64,000 nt of DNA from Paracoccaceae bacterium (lineage in GTDB: Bacteria > Pseudomonadota > Alphaproteobacteria > Rhodobacterales > Rhodobacteraceae): positions 62,001-126,000 of the forward strand of contig JAPUEK010000001.1 of assembly GCA_027492585.1 (NCBI GenBank), given 5' to 3'. Below the pieces are notes generated by a model that saw nothing but the letters and a program-made list of their open reading frames with translations, did not search any database and was not told the origin of the DNA. This document shows, one piece after another, positions 61,518 through 64,000 of this stretch; positions within the stretch are counted from its first letter, which is position 1; each line of letters starts with the position of its first letter. The position numbers were made by a program, and so were the translations under genes.

Positions 61518-62652
61518 CGGTCACTCCAAACCGGGCAAGGATCGCGGCGCCATCCGCGCCGAGGGTGGGGGCGGAGCGCGGGGCGATGGGTTTTTCGCCG
61601 TCGAAGCGCACCGGCTGGCCGATGGTGCGGGCGGTGCCGAGGATCGGATGGGGCAGGTCGGTCACAAGACCGCGCGCCTCGGCATGGGGGGAATTGGCCG
61701 CTTCCTCAAGGCTCTGGATCGGCGCGGTCGGGATGCCGGCGGCGGAGAGGGCGGCGACGGTTTCCGCCGTGGTCAGGCGGCGCGACCAGGCCTCGATCAG
61801 GGCTTTCACCTCGGGTTCCGCTTTGGTGCGGCCCTCATCCGTGGCAAGGCGCGGGTCACGGGCGGCTTCCTCCGCGCCGATCAGCGCGCAAAGCGCCTGC
61901 CATTGCCGGTCGCCCAGCACCGCGATCACCGCCTGCCCGTCGGCGGTGGCAAAGCAGCCGAAGGGGGTGGAGAGCGGGTGGCGGTTGCCGACGCGGGCGG
62001 GGGCCTTGCCGGCATAGAACTGGACCGCGTGGCTGGTCGGCAGCAGCGAGAAGAGCGCATCGAACATCGCCACGTCGAGCGCCGCGCCCTCGCCGCTGAC
62101 CGACCGGCGGTGCAGTGCGGCAAGGATCGCCCAGGAAGCATAGAGCCCCGCCATCAGATCGCCGTAGCTTTCCCCGACCTTGAGCGGCGCGCCGCCGTCC
62201 TCGCCGGTGGCGGCCATCAGCCCCGACATGGCCTGCGCCACGAGGTCATAGGCCGGCAGATGGGCGGCAGGCCCGGTCTGGCCGAAACCCGAGATCGAGG
62301 CGTAGATGAGGCCCGGTTTTTCAGCCCGCAGTTCCGGTCCGAGACCGAGGCGGGAGGCGACGCCGGGGCGGAAATTCTCGACCACGACATCGCATTGCAG
62401 GGCGATCTTGCGGGCGGCCTCCTGGGCCTTCGGCTCCTTCAGATCCAGCACCAGCGATTGCTTGCCGCGGTTCATCAGGGTGAACAGCGCCGATTCCCCC
62501 TGCACGAACGGGCCGATATGGCGGTAGTCGTCGCCCTGCGGCGGCTCCAGCTTGATCACCTCCGCCCCGAGATCGGCAAGGAGCGCGGTGCAGAACGGCC
62601 CCGCCATGACGCGGGTCAGGTCAAACACCTTCAGCCCGGCGAGCGGCTTCAT
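61510..62652 (-). CDS. CaiB/BaiF-type (class III) CoA-transferase
   Basis: This 380-residue class III CoA-transferase has the N-terminal LKVFDLTRVMAGPFCTALLADLGA, the KQSLVLDLKEP pattern, and the catalytic Asp region YGDLMAGLYASWAIL. It transfers CoA between acids. In this unit it may activate a substrate for the acyl-CoA dehydrogenase. The ATG is at 62652. It is the first gene of the minus-strand run that ends with hutU, divergent from hutF. Confidence 0.9.
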   Translation of the reverse strand: MKPLAGLKVFDLTRVMAGPFCTALLADLGAEVIKLEPPQGDDYRHIGPFVQGESALFTLMNRGKQSLVLDLKEPKAQEAARKIALQCDVVVENFRPGVASRLGLGPELRAEKPGLIYASISGFGQTGPAAHLPAYDLVAQAMSGLMAATGEDGGAPLKVGESYGDLMAGLYASWAILAALHRRSVSGEGAALDVAMFDALFSLLPTSHAVQFYAGKAPARVGNRHPLSTPFGCFATADGQAVIAVLGDRQWQALCALIGAEEAARDPRLATDEGRTKAEPEVKALIEAWSRRLTTAETVAALSAAGIPTAPIQSLEEAANSPHAEARGLVTDLPHPILGTARTIGQPVRFDGEKPIAPRSAPTLGADGAAILARFGVTDA

Positions 62653-62718
62653 GCCAGCCCCCCGAAGCGGGTGCGGCCTTGCCGGGAAAGGGGGCGGAGA
62701 ATCGCCATGGCGCTTGCC

Positions 62719-62756
62719 TTATGTCTGTTTGTAGTGATATTATGTCTGCACATAAT
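62719..62756. promoter_or_regulatory. Candidate HutC-type operator region
   Basis: The perfect palindrome ATTATGT-CTGC-ACATAAT lies at 62739-62756. A direct repeat of TTATGTCTG occurs at 62719-62727 and 62740-62748, 21 bp (two helical turns) apart. It lies in the divergent spacer, 25-42 bp before hutF and 87-104 bp before the CoA-transferase. TGT-N4-ACA symmetry suits the GntR-family repressor HutC. Confidence 0.68.
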
Positions 62757-62780
62757 CCGAGCTGTCAAGAGAGGCCCGTC

Positions 62781-64000
62781 ATGACCCTTCCCCCTTCGGT
62801 GATCCATGCGAAGACCGCGCTTCTGCCGCAGGGCTGGGCGCAGGAGGTGCGGGTGGAACTGGCCGGCGGGCGCATCGTCTCGGTCGATGCGGGGCGTCCG
62901 GGGGCCGGCGCGGATACGGTGGTGGATTGCCTTCTGCCCGCGCCGGTCAACCTCCATTCCCATGCGTTTCAGCGCGCCATGGCGGGCATGACCGAAAGGC
63001 GCGGGGCAGGGCAGGACAGTTTCTGGACCTGGCGGACGCTGATGTACCGCTTTCTCGACAGGCTGGCGCCGGAGGATGTGGAGGCGATCGCCGCCATGGT
63101 GATGATGGAGATGGCGGAGGCCGGCTATGCGGCCGTGGCGGAGTTCCACTATCTCCACCATGCGCCGGGGGGGGGGCGCTATGCCGATCTGGCCGAGATG
63201 TCGGGGCGGATCGCCATGGCGGCGGCGGAAACCGGGCTGGGTCTGACCCATCTGCCGGTCCTCTATGAGCGGGGCGGCTGTGACGGGCGGGCGCTGACCA
63301 GCGGGCAGTTGCGCTTCGGCAACGACCCGGAGCAGTTCGCGCGGCTCTGGGAGGCGGCGGGTCAGGTCTTGCGGGGGCTGCCGGAGGATACGGTGCTGGG
63401 CGTCGCCCCCCATTCGCTTCGGGCGGCGAGTGCGGAGGGGCTGCGGCTGGCCGAGGCGCTTGCGCCGGGGGCGCCGATCCATATCCATGTGGCCGAGCAG
63501 GTGGCCGAGGTGACGGAGGTGCAGGGCGCCACCTGCCTGCGCCCGGTCGAATGGCTGCTGGCGCATCACCAGCTTTCCTCCCGCTGGTGCCTGATCCATG
63601 CCACCCAGATGCTGCCGGCGGAAACCGAGGCGATGGCGCGCTCCGGCGCCATTGCCGGACTTTGCCCGATCACCGAGGCGAACCTTGGCGACGGGATCTT
63701 CGACGGGGTGCGGTTCCGCGCTTCGGGCGGCAGGTTCGGGGTGGGGTCGGACAGCAATGTGCGGATCTCCCTTTCCGAGGAGCTGCGGATGCTGGAATAT
63801 TCGCAGCGGCTCGGCCTGCGCGGCCGGGCGATGCTGGCGGAGGAGGGGCGTTCCACCGGACGGGTGCTTCTTGAGGGGGCCTGTGCGGGTGGTGCCTTGG
63901 CCGGGGGCCGGGCTTCGGGGGCGATCGAGGTGGGCAAGTGGGGGGATCTGATGGCGCTTGATTGCTCGGGGCCGGATCTTGGGGAAAGTGCGGAGGATAC
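62781..64000 (+). CDS. hutF: Formimidoylglutamate deiminase, truncated by the window end
   Basis: The frame is open from ATG 62781 to the last base, 406 complete codons, so the C-terminus is missing. Amidohydrolase motifs include NLHSHAFQRAMAGM (metal His-x-His), IHIHVAEQVAEV and LIHATQML, then GVGSDSNVRI (Asp). HutF deiminates N-formimino-L-glutamate to N-formylglutamate in the five-step histidine pathway, so hutG would be expected beyond the window. A ribosome site AGAGAGG lies 6 bases upstream. Divergent from the CoA-transferase. Confidence 0.93.
   Translation, partial: MTLPPSVIHAKTALLPQGWAQEVRVELAGGRIVSVDAGRPGAGADTVVDCLLPAPVNLHSHAFQRAMAGMTERRGAGQDSFWTWRTLMYRFLDRLAPEDVEAIAAMVMMEMAEAGYAAVAEFHYLHHAPGGGRYADLAEMSGRIAMAAAETGLGLTHLPVLYERGGCDGRALTSGQLRFGNDPEQFARLWEAAGQVLRGLPEDTVLGVAPHSLRAASAEGLRLAEALAPGAPIHIHVAEQVAEVTEVQGATCLRPVEWLLAHHQLSSRWCLIHATQMLPAETEAMARSGAIAGLCPITEANLGDGIFDGVRFRASGGRFGVGSDSNVRISLSEELRMLEYSQRLGLRGRAMLAEEGRSTGRVLLEGACAGGALAGGRASGAIEVGKWGDLMALDCSGPDLGESAED

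Overview
This 64 kb window is a chromosomal stretch of a GC-rich alphaproteobacterium, almost certainly a member of the Rhodobacteraceae (Rhodobacter/Paracoccus relatives). The evidence is the 3' end of a gene-transfer-agent (GTA) cluster next to cysE, a pyruvate dehydrogenase E1-beta subunit with its own lipoyl domain, an lptF-lptG-lptD-surA-pdxA-ksgA operon, a DUF2312/GapR gene, a DUF4167 gene, a Hint-domain protein, an SqrR-type sulfide regulator and likely FnrL and IRO boxes. No insertion sequences, integrases, CRISPR arrays or rRNAs were seen. One tRNA gene, tRNA-Thr(TGT), is present.

Layout. 1-1524: end of a GTA baseplate/tail-tip (gp15-like) gene. 1.6-6.2 kb: cysE, converging through a 19-bp-stem terminator on pdhC-pdhB-pdhA (minus strand). 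6.3-10.3 kb: minus-strand ftsB-like gene, secreted protein, class I aldolase, SDR and pgk, several joined by TGATG overlaps. 10.4-11.5 kb: a cytoplasmic and a secreted cyclophilin, overlapping. 11.6-18.9 kb: tyrS, anmK, nucleoside hydrolase, Hint protein, iron-binding protein fbpA with a textbook TGA-N9-TCA box, and mazG. 18.9-25.7 kb: M20 amidohydrolase, small secreted protein, class III aminotransferase, zinc-ribbon metallopeptidase, agmatinase-like ureohydrolase and a CHAP-like exported protein. 25.8-28.9 kb: prfA-prmC and DUF4167. 29.0-36.6 kb: the LPS-transport/porin-assembly operon. 36.7-39.8 kb: pepA, holC, ndk and a VOC protein. 39.9-44.7 kb: a signalling locus with an ScfR-type regulator, a stand-alone receiver, a small membrane protein and a symporter-histidine kinase fusion. 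44.9-45.9 kb: an orphan FliM-like SpoA protein. 46.3-49.2 kb: a sulfide-detoxification operon (blh-pmpA-pmpB-DUF442) divergent from a DksA-like gene. 49.4-54.6 kb: fused enoyl-CoA hydratase/3-hydroxyacyl-CoA dehydrogenase, gapR, a hypothetical protein and fbpB. 54.6-58.6 kb: tRNA-Thr, rpiB, SDR, sqrR, PHP phosphoesterase and a flavin reductase-like protein. 58.7-64 kb: a histidine-utilisation region (hutU, hutF) with an acyl-CoA dehydrogenase and a CaiB-type CoA-transferase between them.

The most notable non-coding signal is a dispersed intergenic repeat of about 36 bp, with a GC block, GATATTT and a purine-rich tail ending in ATGAAAGGG. It occurs about 16 times, three copies are identical over 36 bp, and it also forms abutting tail-to-tail composites of about 70 bp. 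Most copies lie just 3' of genes and read in the direction of transcription. Regulatory links can be read across loci. The SqrR homologue at 56.4 kb (cysteines at 9, 41 and 107 from a TTG start) probably controls the blh operon at 47-48 kb, whose promoter has a near-match to the SqrR site. The split fbpA (16 kb) and fbpB (53 kb) probably form one iron transporter.
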